This document shows positions 1-9,209 of a stretch of DNA of 64,000 nucleotides, piece after piece (within the stretch, counting starts at the first letter, position 1; each line of letters begins with the position of its first letter). Origin of the DNA: Vibrio tasmaniensis (GTDB lineage: Bacteria; Pseudomonadota; Gammaproteobacteria; Enterobacterales; Vibrionaceae); assembly GCF_024347635.1 (NCBI RefSeq), contig NZ_AP025511.1, forward strand, positions 1,054,001 to 1,118,000, written 5' to 3'. The position numbers were made by a program, and so were the translations under genes. The notes under the pieces were generated by a model. That model was given only the letters and a program-made list of their open reading frames with translations. It had not been told where the DNA came from and made no database searches.

Positions 1-200
1 ATGGCGGTCGTGGTGGCTACCGTGGCAACCGTGACGGCGCACGTGATGGTAACTCTGCTGGTGGTCGTGATGGCGAGCGTCGCTTTGACCGTAACCGTGG
101 TGGCGATCACCGTGGTAACCACCGTGGCGAACGTGGCCATGGCAACGCAGCAGGCAATGGCGGCAACCGCGGTCGTCGTCCAGAGCGTAGCGAAGGTTAA
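1..200 (+). CDS. C-terminal RGG-rich tail of a probable RNA helicase (5' partial)
   Basis: The real frame begins at base 3 and ends at the TAA at 198-200. It encodes about 65 residues dominated by Gly, Arg, Asn and Asp, with repeated GGR, RGN and RGE units, ending in RPERSEG. Such basic RGG-type tails are typical of the C-terminus of cold-shock DEAD-box RNA helicases in Vibrio, where they bind RNA non-specifically. The helicase core lies outside the window, so the family is an inference from the tail only; another RGG-tailed RNA-binding protein is possible. An alternative valine/alanine-rich reading in frame 1 is a shadow of the same repetitive DNA. A strong terminator follows at 242-270. Confidence 0.6.
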   Translation, partial: GGRGGYRGNRDGARDGNSAGGRDGERRFDRNRGGDHRGNHRGERGHGNAAGNGGNRGRRPERSEG

Positions 201-241
201 TCAACCTGTCGTTTAGACGCTTTAGTCTAGACTTTGAATTT

Positions 242-270
242 AAAAGCCGAGCTTAATGCTCGGCTTTTTT
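242..270 (+). terminator. Rho-independent terminator after the RGG-tail gene
   Basis: GC-rich stem AAAGCCGAGC / GCTCGGCTTT with a short TTAAT loop, followed by a run of six T. It lies 42 bases after the stop codon at 200. Confidence 0.85.
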
Positions 271-1002
271 GTGCCTGCTATTTCATTTGTCGCGCCTGTA
301 GCACGTCCTGATCCCTAGTTTAGATTGTGCCTCGTAACACAAGGCAATCACACTCACATGCGCTTAAGGCGTAGTTTAGGGTGTTTGGTCTGGAAGTATG
401 GGAGTCGATCGATGTCTAGCAAAAGAAATGCACAGCTATAATGAAGAATGATATTAAATTTTGACCTAAGAATAGATCAACCGTTCGATCCATGTCTGTT
501 AGATCTTCAAGTTCTGGGTCGTAGTTAAACGCCTTAAACCTATCAATGGAGATTGGTAACTAACGAGCTCTGTATTTAAATGTTGTACTGTATTTTTTGA
601 AGTCGCAGCGTAGAAAGATAGCTTGGTTTATAGGTTTATAGGTTTATAGGTTTATAGGTTTATAGGTTTATAGGTTTATAGGTTTATAGGTTTATAGGTT
701 TATAGGGCTTAATCCATGAATTAGGCTCTTGAATAAGCTTTCAACACCAGATGACTTTGTTCTCTATGTGGTTTGTATGAATCTATCAGTTTCATAAGTT
801 CATTTGCTTCATCTAATTCAACTATTTTTTAATTTTCGTTCTCGAAAGAAATAAATTAATGACTAAGATCAACTTAACTGTGTTCATTTAGTGGTTTTTG
901 CAAAACAAAAGTTGAAAGATTCAAAAATTATTGAATAATGGCCTTAACTAAAATTGAAGTAAACACTTCATCCAATTCGTACTGAAACAGGATCCATATC
1001 CA
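271..1002. other. Long gene-free region upstream of ackA
   Basis: About 730 bases without a convincing gene on either strand. It is AT-rich, holds the octamer array at 625-704 and must carry the ackA promoter, but I could not identify a clear -35/-10 pair. A 61-codon minus-strand frame crossing the ackA start is a shadow. Confidence 0.6.
625..704. repeat. Ten perfect tandem copies of octamer GGTTTATA
   Basis: Counting from base 625, the unit GGTTTATA repeats ten times without a mismatch (80 bases), followed by GG and then unique sequence. The array is about 300 bases upstream of the ackA start. Perfect short arrays like this change copy number by slipped-strand mispairing. Whether it affects ackA expression cannot be told from sequence. 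Confidence 0.95.
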
Positions 1003-2196
1003 ATGTCTAATTCGTTTGTTCTGGTTATTAACTCGGGTAGTTCATCCCTAAAATTTGCTGTCATTAATTCTGTTTCTGGTGACGCAGTATTAAGTGGCTT
1101 AGGGGAGTGTTTTGGTCTTGAGGATGCTCGCATGAGCTGGAAGTATCAAGGTCAGAAAACAGAAATTGCTATTCAAGGTGAGGATAACCACCACAAAATT
1201 GCCATTGGCAAATTGGTAGGCCTGATGGAAGATTTAGGCTTCACGGCAGATATCGTGGCTATCGGTCACCGTATCGTTCACGGTGGTGAGAAGTTCACTC
1301 AAACTGTTCGCATTACTGAAGAAGTAACAAGTGAGATTGAGAGTCTATCTGACCTAGCTCCACTTCATAACCCGGCAGGTGCTATCGGTATCCGTGCTGC
1401 GATTGAAGCTTTCCCTTCTCTACCTCAGTTCGCTGTATTTGATACGGCTTTCCACCAAACAATGCCGCAACGTGCGTTTACGGGTGCAATCGCAAAAGAA
1501 CTATACACAGACTTCGGTGTTCGTCGTTACGGTTTCCACGGTACTAGCCATTACTTCGTTAGCCGTGAAGCTGCGAAAATGGTCAACAAGCCAGTTGAAG
1601 AAGCTAGCTTTATCTCTGTTCACCTAGGTAACGGCGCTTCTGTATGTGCTATCAAAGACGGTAACAGTGTTGATACTTCAATGGGTTTCACACCGCTTTC
1701 TGGCCTTATGATGGGCACACGTTGTGGTGATTTAGACCCAGGTATCATCGAATACCTACTTAAAAAAGGTTGGTCACAAGAGCAAGTCTTTAACTCTCTA
1801 AACAAGGAGTCTGGCTTCCTTGGCGTGTCTGGTCTTACGAGCGATGCTCGTGGCATCCTAGAAGCGATGGAAGAGGGCCACGAAGGCGCTAAGCTTGCTT
1901 TCGAGGTGTTTACTTACCGCGTAGCTAAATACGTTGCTTCTTACCTTGCAACACTAGATTCTTTAGACGGCATCATCTTCACTGGTGGTATCGGCGAGAA
2001 CTCTCTACCTATTCGTCGTGAGATCCTAAGCAACCTTAAGATTCTTGGTTTTGTTGAAGATGTAGCTGGTAACGAAGCTGCTCGCTTCGGTGCTGAAGGC
2101 ATCATCGCTAAGTCAGAGATGTTAGACGCAGTAGCAATGGTTATTCCAACGAACGAAGAGTTCGTGATTGCTCAACAGTCGGTAGAACTTCTGTAA
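1003..2196 (+). CDS. ackA: Acetate kinase
   Basis: Interconverts acetyl phosphate plus ADP and acetate plus ATP in the cytoplasm. The 397-residue length is normal for the family. Visible signatures are the N-terminal NSGSSSLKF phosphate-binding stretch (residues 10-18), GHRIVHGG with the catalytic Arg near residue 90, RRYGFHGTSH near 175-184, LGNGAS, GDLDPG and the C-terminal TGGIGEN. There is no pta next to it, so this is probably the second, unlinked acetate kinase gene known in many vibrios rather than the ackA-pta operon copy (inference). Its last 51 bases plus its terminator are repeated about 1 kb downstream. Confidence 0.97.
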   Translation: MSNSFVLVINSGSSSLKFAVINSVSGDAVLSGLGECFGLEDARMSWKYQGQKTEIAIQGEDNHHKIAIGKLVGLMEDLGFTADIVAIGHRIVHGGEKFTQTVRITEEVTSEIESLSDLAPLHNPAGAIGIRAAIEAFPSLPQFAVFDTAFHQTMPQRAFTGAIAKELYTDFGVRRYGFHGTSHYFVSREAAKMVNKPVEEASFISVHLGNGASVCAIKDGNSVDTSMGFTPLSGLMMGTRCGDLDPGIIEYLLKKGWSQEQVFNSLNKESGFLGVSGLTSDARGILEAMEEGHEGAKLAFEVFTYRVAKYVASYLATLDSLDGIIFTGGIGENSLPIRREILSNLKILGFVEDVAGNEAARFGAEGIIAKSEMLDAVAMVIPTNEEFVIAQQSVELL

Positions 2197-2253
2197 TAGA
2201 GTTTAAGAAAATCAGATAATGAAAAGCGAGCCCAAGTGGCTCGCTTTTTGTTT
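2146..2253 (+). repeat. Direct repeat, copy 1 (functional ackA 3' end plus terminator)
   Basis: Pairs with 3124-3231 at a constant offset of 978 bases, with no gaps. I count about nine mismatches in 108 positions. This copy includes the last 17 codons of ackA with the stop codon and the whole terminator. Confidence 0.9.
2219..2253 (+). terminator. Terminator of ackA
   Basis: Stem AAAAGCGAGCC / GGCTCGCTTTTT with a CAAGT loop region and a T-run, 25 bases after the stop codon. The same structure with a single loop change recurs at 3200-3231. Confidence 0.9.
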
Positions 2254-2437
2254 TATATGCTGGTTCAACCATCACGAACGATACTTTCTTCATATAGTAG
2301 GTCTTCGAGTCAACGAGGCTCGAGCTAACTCATTTATGCCCCTTATCTGCTTAGATCTTTTATTCGTAACATTCGTAGTCATTCCTATTTGACCAAATTT
2401 ATCTAATGTTTCACTATGTATTTAAAGTTTTGACTGG

Positions 2438-2986
2438 GTGGGAGAAATGGAGTTGAGCGATCCAAACGATGTATTGAGCTTGTTCAATAACTTGATGATG
2501 AAGATTGTTGAGGAAACTAAAAAACCTACAAAAAATTTTGACTTAAACGAGCGCTACTATAAGCGGAATGTGGGACAAATTGCTCAGATAGATGTATCAA
2601 CTCTTTATCTAAGTTTGTCTTCGATCTTTGAGCAAATCAATGAATTGAAAACAACCATAGCCTTAGATAGCGGGTTTCATACATGTCAATCTGACTATCA
2701 AACTCTACTACGACAGTTTTGTGATGATTATCAGGATGTTGTAAATGTTGCGGCATCTATGAAGATTAGCTTAGACCAAAGGTCTGGTCTGCTCGGCTTT
2801 TTCAAAGGATACGGTAATCCGATTGAAACAATATTGAGCGGGAAAAGCTATCAATTGAACTACCAACAATTGCGCAATAAGTTTTCTTATCATGCGGTAG
2901 TTCTTCAGCAATCCGAAAAGAAAATGTTGGATGTTGTTGCAAAAGATTTAGACGATTTTATGGTTAAGCTTTACTTAGTGGCATAG
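2438..2986 (+). CDS. Hypothetical protein enclosed by ackA-tail repeats
   Basis: An orphan protein of 182 residues from GTG 2438, or 179 from the ATG at 2447; neither start has a well-spaced ribosome site (GGGAG at 2440-2444 is close to the ATG). No signal peptide or membrane segment. The sequence is rich in charged and polar residues and likely mostly helical, with a Cys in HTCQ near residue 103 and another at QFCDDY. I recognise no family. Its base composition is more AT-rich and its codon use less biased than neighbouring ackA. It lies in a roughly 870-base segment bounded by two copies of the ackA 3' end, which suggests it arrived as a cargo gene. Confidence 0.65.
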   Translation: MGEMELSDPNDVLSLFNNLMMKIVEETKKPTKNFDLNERYYKRNVGQIAQIDVSTLYLSLSSIFEQINELKTTIALDSGFHTCQSDYQTLLRQFCDDYQDVVNVAASMKISLDQRSGLLGFFKGYGNPIETILSGKSYQLNYQQLRNKFSYHAVVLQQSEKKMLDVVAKDLDDFMVKLYLVA

Positions 2987-3123
2987 GTGTCCCATCAACT
3001 ACTAAATTCTCAGTAGCACTTGGATTTTCCATATTTAAAGTTATTCATTAGTCGCTAAATTAATAAAGCGCCTGACTCACTTTTGTCCAAAAATGTGTTG
3101 GAGTAAGCTTTACTAATACCTTG

Positions 3124-3231
3124 CCAATCAACGAAGAGTTCGTAATTGCTCAACAGTCGGTAGAGCTTCTGTAATAGAGTATAAGAAAGTTAGATAACGA
3201 AAAGCGAGCCCAAGAGGCTCGCTTTTTGTTT
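3124..3231 (+). pseudogene. Remnant of an ackA 3' end with duplicated terminator (repeat copy 2)
   Basis: The in-frame reading keeps NEEFVIAQQSVELL and the stop codon, identical in protein sequence to the ackA C-terminus. It shows synonymous third-base changes (GTG to GTA, GAA to GAG), and the terminator hairpin follows at the same distance. Upstream of 3124 the similarity stops, so no acetate kinase body is present. The pattern is that of a second allele's gene end, not a simple recent tandem copy. The hairpin may serve as terminator for the 2438-2986 gene. Confidence 0.8.
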
Positions 3232-3793
3232 CTTGTCGGGGTTACTTATATGGAACTACGCGCTAATCATCATCTCTATTGAGGGGAACGTTCGTTAGTT
3301 GAATCCCCGTTTCTGCGAGAACGCTAAAAGACGAGAATATGGCATGTCTTCTTTGCTTATCAGTCAACATAGGCTACTGAGCTTGGTTCTTTGTAGATAC
3401 AATCAACTCCAGTAGCATTTCCGTTGCCGACTTGAATTATTGAACTTGATTTTGAGGTGTGACCAGTTAATAGGCACGCCGTACTAAAGGGTATTAATCC
3501 CATCCGTATCTTGCTCAAACCTGTATTTATTTGCTGTATTTCTCCTTATCGAAACGTCATTTTTACTGAGCCTGTCCAACCGTCAACCTTGTTGTTACCT
3601 GCTTTTATGCGACATCTTCCAATGTGTTAGGACGTTTGTGTTCTTATAATATTGTTTTTATTGACTATTTTGTGAATAGCGATGTTGCATATCGTGGGGG
3701 AGGAGTAGTCGGTAAAATATATATTGCAAATATAAATGATATTTGTTCTTATTCGCGTCCGTTGTGATTTATAAACTAAACCGGAATTAGAAT
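3232..3793. other. Gene-free region upstream of the siderophore receptor
   Basis: No gene seen on either strand across about 560 bases. The last 60 bases before the receptor are strongly AT-rich and hold a Fur-like site. The promoter of the receptor and fec block is expected here. Confidence 0.5.
3737..3751 (+). promoter_or_regulatory. Possible Fur box upstream of the siderophore receptor
   Basis: TGATATTTGTTCTTA matches the 7-1-7 Fur pattern TGATAAT-N-ATTATCA at about 10 of 14 positions. It overlaps an inverted repeat CAAATAT-N5-ATATTTG. The match is weak but the position, 43 bases before the start of an iron receptor, fits iron repression. Confidence 0.4.
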
Positions 3794-5830
3794 ATGAACG
3801 TTAGATTGGCTTTCACCCCCCTCGCTTTGGCAATTGGAGGTGCATTAACCACAGTGGCTACCGTGTCGAATGCAATGGCTTCAGAAGAAGTAACGGTGGA
3901 TGAAACCGTGCAAGTTATTGGTCATCAGTACGAAGGCTACGCGGAGCACATGCCGCAGTCGGGTACTAAAACGGATGTCGAATGGCTCGATGTCCCACAA
4001 GCCGTATCAGTGGTCACTAAAACAGAGATGGAAGACCGTGGTGCAGTCCGCTTAGTGGATGCTCTTGATGGTGTTGCTGGTGTCAATAATACCTTAGGTG
4101 AAGGCAGTCGAGATCAGTTCGTTATTCGTGGTTTTGATGCACTGAATGACATGTATCGCGATGGCATGCGTGATGATGGAACTTTACAGTCGTATCGAAG
4201 CCTATCCAATATTGAGCGTGTTGAAGTGGTAAAAGGCCCTGCAGGCGCTCTATATGGTAGAGGCTCTGCCGGCGGTATCATTAACTTGGTCACTAAACGA
4301 GCGAATGGTGACACATTTACCAATGTGAACGGCAGTGTTGGCAGTAACAGCCAATTTGTAGGGCAGGTGGATAGCTCAATGGCGTTTTCAGATAAGGTCA
4401 ATGGACGTATTAACCTGGAACACCGACAGGCTGATTCGTATGTAAACCATGTCGATTCTAATGATTTCTTTATCGCACCAACCATTCGAGTGCTGCCAGC
4501 TGAAGGGCATACCGTTGACTTAGATGTCGAATATGCACACCAAGAGCTGGTGCCATATCGTGGTGTCCCATCTAAAAATGGCAAACCTGTCGATGTCTCT
4601 GAGAGTTCTTTCTACGGTGGCACTAACGATTATCAAGAATCCGATAGCCTGCGTGTTGGCATTAATTATGAGTGGCGCTTGAATAGCGAGTGGGTATGGA
4701 CAAACCGAGCGGCATACAATCATATCGAACTTGAGCAAAAGGGCACGCGTCAAGGTACTGTGACGGGAGATAAAGTCTCTCAAACCGTGAACAATTTCGG
4801 TTATGACCCTCGAACCACAACGACGATGCAATCCGAGTTAGTGTGGGAAACCGATTCTAACCAAATGATGATTGGTGCGGATTATAACCAGATCAATATC
4901 GATTTAACGCTAGCAAGCGATAAAACCTTACCTCCGAAACACATCTATAACCCCGTCGTAGGAGCAACGCCTGATCCGGGTTTCAAGCCTTTCCGTGATA
5001 ACACAACGACGACGACGGGTATCTACCTTCAAGACGTTTACACCTTGGGTGATCTATCGGTGATAGGTAACGTGCGCTATGACTCTATGGAACTTGAGCA
5101 GCAAAAAGCCGGGAAAGCCCAAGAGAAGCTAGATGATAACAAAGTGAGCTACCGTGGTGGCTTGGTCTATCGTATCAACAACGATATGTCGGTATACGCA
5201 AGCTTAGCTCGTTCGTGGCAATTGCCTTACTCCGGTATTTATATCAACCCTAAACTGGCTGAATTCTTCCACACCGATCTAAAAGAAGTGGGTGCGAAAG
5301 CTTACTTACTCGATAACGCTTTGATGCTCAATGCCGCTATTTTCCAAATTGATCAAGAACAACCACAAACCAATATTAATGGCGACGTTATCAATAAGAT
5401 TGAAGCACGTCACCAAGGTATTGAACTGGAAGCTCGCGGTCAGATTACAGAGTTGTGGGATATTTCAGTTGGTTATAGCTACTTAGATGCAGAAGATAAA
5501 GATACAGGTAAAAAGCCGAATGATGTATCCGATCATCTGTTCTCACTCTGGAGTACTTACCAATTATACGAAAACTGGCGTTTGGGCGGTGGTGTGAAAT
5601 ACGTAGGCGACCGCTACGCAGGCAACAATGAAGCCGTCGCATTAGGTGATTACACTACTGTTGATTTGATGGCTGCGTACACCACGGGTCGTCACAAAGT
5701 TCAAGCGAACGCTTATAACGTACTTGGCGAGAAATACATTCTCGGGGCAACCAGTGGTAAGTCGGGTACTAACCAGATTGGTTACGGAGCGCCAGCTGAA
5801 TTCATGCTCAGCTACGGCTATCAGTTCTAA
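3794..5830 (+). CDS. TonB-dependent siderophore receptor
   Basis: Outer-membrane gated channel for an iron-siderophore complex, powered by TonB-ExbBD. The 678-residue protein has a signal peptide (about residues 1-29, ending SNAMA), a TonB-box-like VDETVQVIG and a plug domain with DVPQAVSVVTKTEM, the FVIRGF motif and the RVEVVKGPAGALYGRGSAGG stretch. A beta-barrel follows, ending in the aromatic C-terminus YGYQF needed for barrel assembly. Features resemble the TIGR01783-type siderophore receptors (FhuE, FpvA, Fiu group); the actual ligand cannot be read from sequence. It sits 190 bases upstream of the fec genes in the same direction and may share iron regulation. No siderophore synthesis genes are nearby, so a xenosiderophore is plausible. 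Confidence 0.9.
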   Translation: MNVRLAFTPLALAIGGALTTVATVSNAMASEEVTVDETVQVIGHQYEGYAEHMPQSGTKTDVEWLDVPQAVSVVTKTEMEDRGAVRLVDALDGVAGVNNTLGEGSRDQFVIRGFDALNDMYRDGMRDDGTLQSYRSLSNIERVEVVKGPAGALYGRGSAGGIINLVTKRANGDTFTNVNGSVGSNSQFVGQVDSSMAFSDKVNGRINLEHRQADSYVNHVDSNDFFIAPTIRVLPAEGHTVDLDVEYAHQELVPYRGVPSKNGKPVDVSESSFYGGTNDYQESDSLRVGINYEWRLNSEWVWTNRAAYNHIELEQKGTRQGTVTGDKVSQTVNNFGYDPRTTTTMQSELVWETDSNQMMIGADYNQINIDLTLASDKTLPPKHIYNPVVGATPDPGFKPFRDNTTTTTGIYLQDVYTLGDLSVIGNVRYDSMELEQQKAGKAQEKLDDNKVSYRGGLVYRINNDMSVYASLARSWQLPYSGIYINPKLAEFFHTDLKEVGAKAYLLDNALMLNAAIFQIDQEQPQTNINGDVINKIEARHQGIELEARGQITELWDISVGYSYLDAEDKDTGKKPNDVSDHLFSLWSTYQLYENWRLGGGVKYVGDRYAGNNEAVALGDYTTVDLMAAYTTGRHKVQANAYNVLGEKYILGATSGKSGTNQIGYGAPAEFMLSYGYQF

Positions 5831-6020
5831 AAGCGAGTTCTGCTCGAAGATTTAGTTTATTTCTAAAAGCTTATTTCAACTGAAAAAACGATTGATTTGT
5901 TCGCTACGAGTGAGTGAACAGTTGGCCTCATTTTGAGGTCGTTTAGCCCAATGGGTCAAAGCGTTGGCATAACTTAAAAGCACAACCTTTGACCCTAATT
6001 TGCCTACTTAGGAGATTTTC

Positions 6021-8144
6021 ATGCCTTACCAGAATTTGGATGGTAAACCCCACGCGCAACATAAACTGCGCTTGACCGTACTTGCAACAGCCATCGCTTC
6101 AGTGACTTCCATGAGTGCATTCGCTGCGTCGGATCCGCAAACGACGACCATGGAAACGGTTGTCGTGACGGGCAGCTTGATCGGTAATTCAGAATTAGAA
6201 GATGTGAAAGAGTATCCGGGAGCGCGTACCGTTCTAACTAACGAACAAATTAAAAAGACTGGCGCACTCTCTATTGATTCAGCATTTCAAAGTGTACCGG
6301 GCATTAAGGTTCAAGACGAAACGGGCACGGGTGTATTGCCTAACATCTCGGTGCGCGGCTTGAAAGCGAGCCGCAGTGGTCACGCTCAATTTCTAATGGA
6401 TGGTGTACCACTGACTCTTGCGCCTTATGGTCATACCGGACAATCTATTTTCCCAGCAACGCTATCGATGCTTGACCGAATTGATATCGTACGTGGTGGC
6501 GCTGCTGTGCAGTATGGGCCAAACAATGTGGGTGGTGTGATCAACTTGGTGACTAAGCCTATTCCACACCAATGGCAAACTGAAATCAGTAATCGCTTTA
6601 CGGTATTTGAAGATGGCGATACACCACTGAATGACTTTTACCTACGTACCGGTGGTTGGTTAACCGATACGCTGGCACTTCAAGTGGAAGGTAACTTCCT
6701 AAAAGGTGAAAGTTTCCGCGATCATTCAGATACGGATGTAAAAAACTTCCAAGCGAAGTTGCAATGGTTACTCAGTGATACCCAGGAGCTACAAGCATTC
6801 GTTCAGCGTTACGATGCCGACACCCAAATGCCGGGCGCTTTGTCGCCAAAAGATTACCAGCAAGATCGTACTCAATCGAAGCGACCATATGACGAATACA
6901 AAGGCACATCAACACGTTGGAGCCTGAAGTATTTGCATGATTTGAATATTGCGGATGGCGCAGAATTGGAAGTGCTAACATTCGGTCACCACTCTGAGCG
7001 TTTCTTCCAATGGGGCTTTAATAGCGCAGGCGGTCACTGGGCGGATCCAGCATTACCATCAACAGATATTCGCACCTCACCACGTGAATTCGCTGTTTAT
7101 GGTGTGGAACCTAAGTTAGCGATGTACTTTGACGGTAATACGGTGACGCAAAACTTGATTGTGGGTGCTCGCTATGTAAATGAAGATATCGATTACAAGC
7201 TTACGCAAACGCCAATTGCTGGTGGGGTAACAAAAGTGCCACGTGATTGGAACTTGAATACCGATGCTTTCGCAGGTTACATCAGCAATGAAGTTGGCCT
7301 GTTTAACGACGTGCTAAAGGTTACTCCGGGTATTCGTTACGAATCGATTGATATGACCTTTAATGATTTAGGTAAAGCACAGAGTACAGACAACAAAGTG
7401 ACCGAGTGGTTACCGGGCTTAACTGTGGCATATCATTTAACTGAACAATGGGTTGGCTACACCAATGCGCAGAAATCTTTGCGCGCACCACAAATCGCTT
7501 ACATCCGAGGCAAGGGTGAAGAGGGCAGTGAGCTAGCATGGAACTACGAGTTGGGTGCTCGTTACAATCAAGATTCAACTAGCTTTAATGTCGCGCTCTA
7601 CCGCATTGATTTTGAAGACCAACTCCAATGGCAAAGTGGAACACAGACCTTTGACAATATTGGTAAAACGCTTCATCAAGGTATTGAGCTTTCAGGTCGT
7701 TATGTTCCGCAAGCTATGCAAGCTCTGAGTTTAGGCGCGGGTTATAACTATTTGGATGCGACGATAGAGGCAGAGGGTGCAAACAAAGGTAAGCAACTTC
7801 CTTACACTTCCGAGCATCAACTTAGCTGGGATGCGACTTACGCGTTTAGCCAGGTAGATACCACCTTATCTGGTTACTATTTCAGTGAGTCTTATTCTGA
7901 CAATGCCAATACCAGTGCTGAAGATGCAACGGGTGCGAAAGGCAAAGTACCTGCTTACATGGTATGGAACTTAAACCTAGGCTCAGACTTGTATAAAGAT
8001 GAAAACAGTAAGTTACGCATGAATGTTGCAGTGAACAATTTGTTTGCTGAGGACTACTACTTCCGCGGTATTGATACCAGTCCGGTTGGCCGCTATCCAG
8101 CGCCAGGGCGTTCATACACTTTGGATCTGAACTATCAGTTCTAA
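6021..8144 (+). CDS. fecA: FecA-like TonB-dependent ferric citrate receptor
   Basis: Outer-membrane receptor of 707 residues. A signal peptide ends near SAFA (residue 35). The TonB box ETVVVTG follows almost directly, so the N-terminal signalling domain of E. coli FecA is absent. The plug shows NISVRGL and DIVRGGAAVQYGPNNVGGV, the latter very close to the FecA equivalent, and the protein ends LDLNYQF. The start has a good ribosome site (TTAGGAGA). The fecBCDE-type genes directly downstream support a dicitrate or related hydroxycarboxylate substrate. No fecI/fecR pair is nearby, which agrees with the missing signalling domain. Ligand identity rests on family resemblance and context. Confidence 0.85.
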   Translation: MPYQNLDGKPHAQHKLRLTVLATAIASVTSMSAFAASDPQTTTMETVVVTGSLIGNSELEDVKEYPGARTVLTNEQIKKTGALSIDSAFQSVPGIKVQDETGTGVLPNISVRGLKASRSGHAQFLMDGVPLTLAPYGHTGQSIFPATLSMLDRIDIVRGGAAVQYGPNNVGGVINLVTKPIPHQWQTEISNRFTVFEDGDTPLNDFYLRTGGWLTDTLALQVEGNFLKGESFRDHSDTDVKNFQAKLQWLLSDTQELQAFVQRYDADTQMPGALSPKDYQQDRTQSKRPYDEYKGTSTRWSLKYLHDLNIADGAELEVLTFGHHSERFFQWGFNSAGGHWADPALPSTDIRTSPREFAVYGVEPKLAMYFDGNTVTQNLIVGARYVNEDIDYKLTQTPIAGGVTKVPRDWNLNTDAFAGYISNEVGLFNDVLKVTPGIRYESIDMTFNDLGKAQSTDNKVTEWLPGLTVAYHLTEQWVGYTNAQKSLRAPQIAYIRGKGEEGSELAWNYELGARYNQDSTSFNVALYRIDFEDQLQWQSGTQTFDNIGKTLHQGIELSGRYVPQAMQALSLGAGYNYLDATIEAEGANKGKQLPYTSEHQLSWDATYAFSQVDTTLSGYYFSESYSDNANTSAEDATGAKGKVPAYMVWNLNLGSDLYKDENSKLRMNVAVNNLFAEDYYFRGIDTSPVGRYPAPGRSYTLDLNYQF

Positions 8145-8175
8145 TCGGTAATTGATTAAAAATAATAACGAATAT

Positions 8176-8200
8176 AAGTCGCCAATATTATTGGCGACTT
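8176..8200 (+). terminator. Intercistronic hairpin between fecA and fecB
   Basis: Arms AAGTCGCCAATA and TATTGGCGACTT are perfect complements around a single central base; the T-run is short (TTT then C). It is 31 bases after the fecA stop and ahead of the fecB ribosome site, so it likely acts as a partial terminator or an mRNA-stabilising structure, giving more receptor than transporter. Confidence 0.6.
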
Positions 8201-8231
8201 TCACGGTTCTAGTGTTTAAGGAAAAGTAAAT

Positions 8232-9209
8232 ATGGAAAACAGCTCTCGATTTTTATTTTCGAATCAATGGCTGCTGCCGAACGGACTGCTGTCATTCAAA
8301 AGGCATTTTTTATTCAGCAGGATAGCGATAACCTTAGCTTTGTTGGCTTTAAGCTTGTTCTCATTCTCCAGTTCAGCAAAAACGAGGATCATTCAAGATG
8401 AGCAAGGTCAGTTTGAGATAGCGACTACCCCGCAACGCGTTGTGGTGTTGGAGTTCTCATTTGTCGATGCGTTGGCTGCGGTAGGCGTGTCTCCGGTTGG
8501 TGTTGCCGATGACAATGATGCTTCGCGAGTGATTCCGGCGGTGCGTGAATTAGTGCAACCATGGGAATCGGTTGGTATGCGTTCGCAGCCTAGTCTAGAG
8601 GCTATTGCGGTATTAAAGCCCGACCTGATCATTGCCGATGCAGAGCGTCATCGTACGGTTTATCAAGATCTACAGCGAATCGCACCAACTCTGCTGCTCA
8701 AAAGCCGTGGAGAGACTTATCAAGAGAACTTGGAATCTGCGCTTAAGGTTGGTATCGCCCTCGATAAGCAATCGGCAATGGAACAAAGAATTCACCAACA
8801 TCAACAAGCCATGGTGGAATTTAAAAGTCATTTTTCACTCAAACAAACTGTCCAATTTGCTGTTGTGTCGGAAAAAGGAATGTGGCTACATAGCCCTGCT
8901 TCTTATGCTGGAGGTGTACTCACCACATTAGGTATTGCTAGCCCAATTGTGGAACCGACAGACAAGGCGTACTTGCCAACCAGCTTTGAGTTGTTGTTGA
9001 AAACAAATCCTGATTGGTTGCTCCTTGGTGCTTACTCAGATCCAAATATCGTTGATGATTGGCAGAAAAACCCACTGTTTAATGTATTAACATCCGCGAA
9101 GAATCAACAAGTGGTAGAAGTGTCACCAGCACTATGGTCATTGAATCGAGGCATGTTGGCCGCAGAACAAATGGCGAAAAATCTAGAGCAGATCTTGGAT
9201 CGTTCATGA
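8232..9209 (+). CDS. fecB: FecB-like periplasmic ferric citrate binding protein
   Basis: Substrate-binding component of the iron ABC importer, 325 residues. The N-terminus is long for a signal peptide: a charged lead of about 29 residues, a hydrophobic core at about 30-47 and a likely cleavage near SSSA-KT. The mature part begins as in periplasmic iron-siderophore binding proteins (TTPQRVVVLEFSFVDALAAVGVSPVGVADD), with SLEAIAVLKPDLIIA and SPALWSLNRGMLAAE at the C-terminal end. A GAAAAGTAA-type leader with AAGGAA precedes the ATG. The stop overlaps the fecC start (ATGA), so translation is coupled. Confidence 0.85.
   Translation: MENSSRFLFSNQWLLPNGLLSFKRHFLFSRIAITLALLALSLFSFSSSAKTRIIQDEQGQFEIATTPQRVVVLEFSFVDALAAVGVSPVGVADDNDASRVIPAVRELVQPWESVGMRSQPSLEAIAVLKPDLIIADAERHRTVYQDLQRIAPTLLLKSRGETYQENLESALKVGIALDKQSAMEQRIHQHQQAMVEFKSHFSLKQTVQFAVVSEKGMWLHSPASYAGGVLTTLGIASPIVEPTDKAYLPTSFELLLKTNPDWLLLGAYSDPNIVDDWQKNPLFNVLTSAKNQQVVEVSPALWSLNRGMLAAEQMAKNLEQILDRS

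Noticed and set aside
1..216. A 71-codon valine/alanine-rich frame at the left edge
   Set aside because: It is frame 1 of a Gly/Arg-repeat coding region. Frame 3 gives a sensible RGG tail ending at 200 with a terminator after it.
3124..3231. Considered an independent small gene here
   Set aside because: The open frame is only the copied ackA C-terminus without a start; it is a remnant.
4114..4584. Long minus-strand frame inside the siderophore receptor
   Set aside because: Antisense shadow of a well-supported receptor; no ribosome site or domain.
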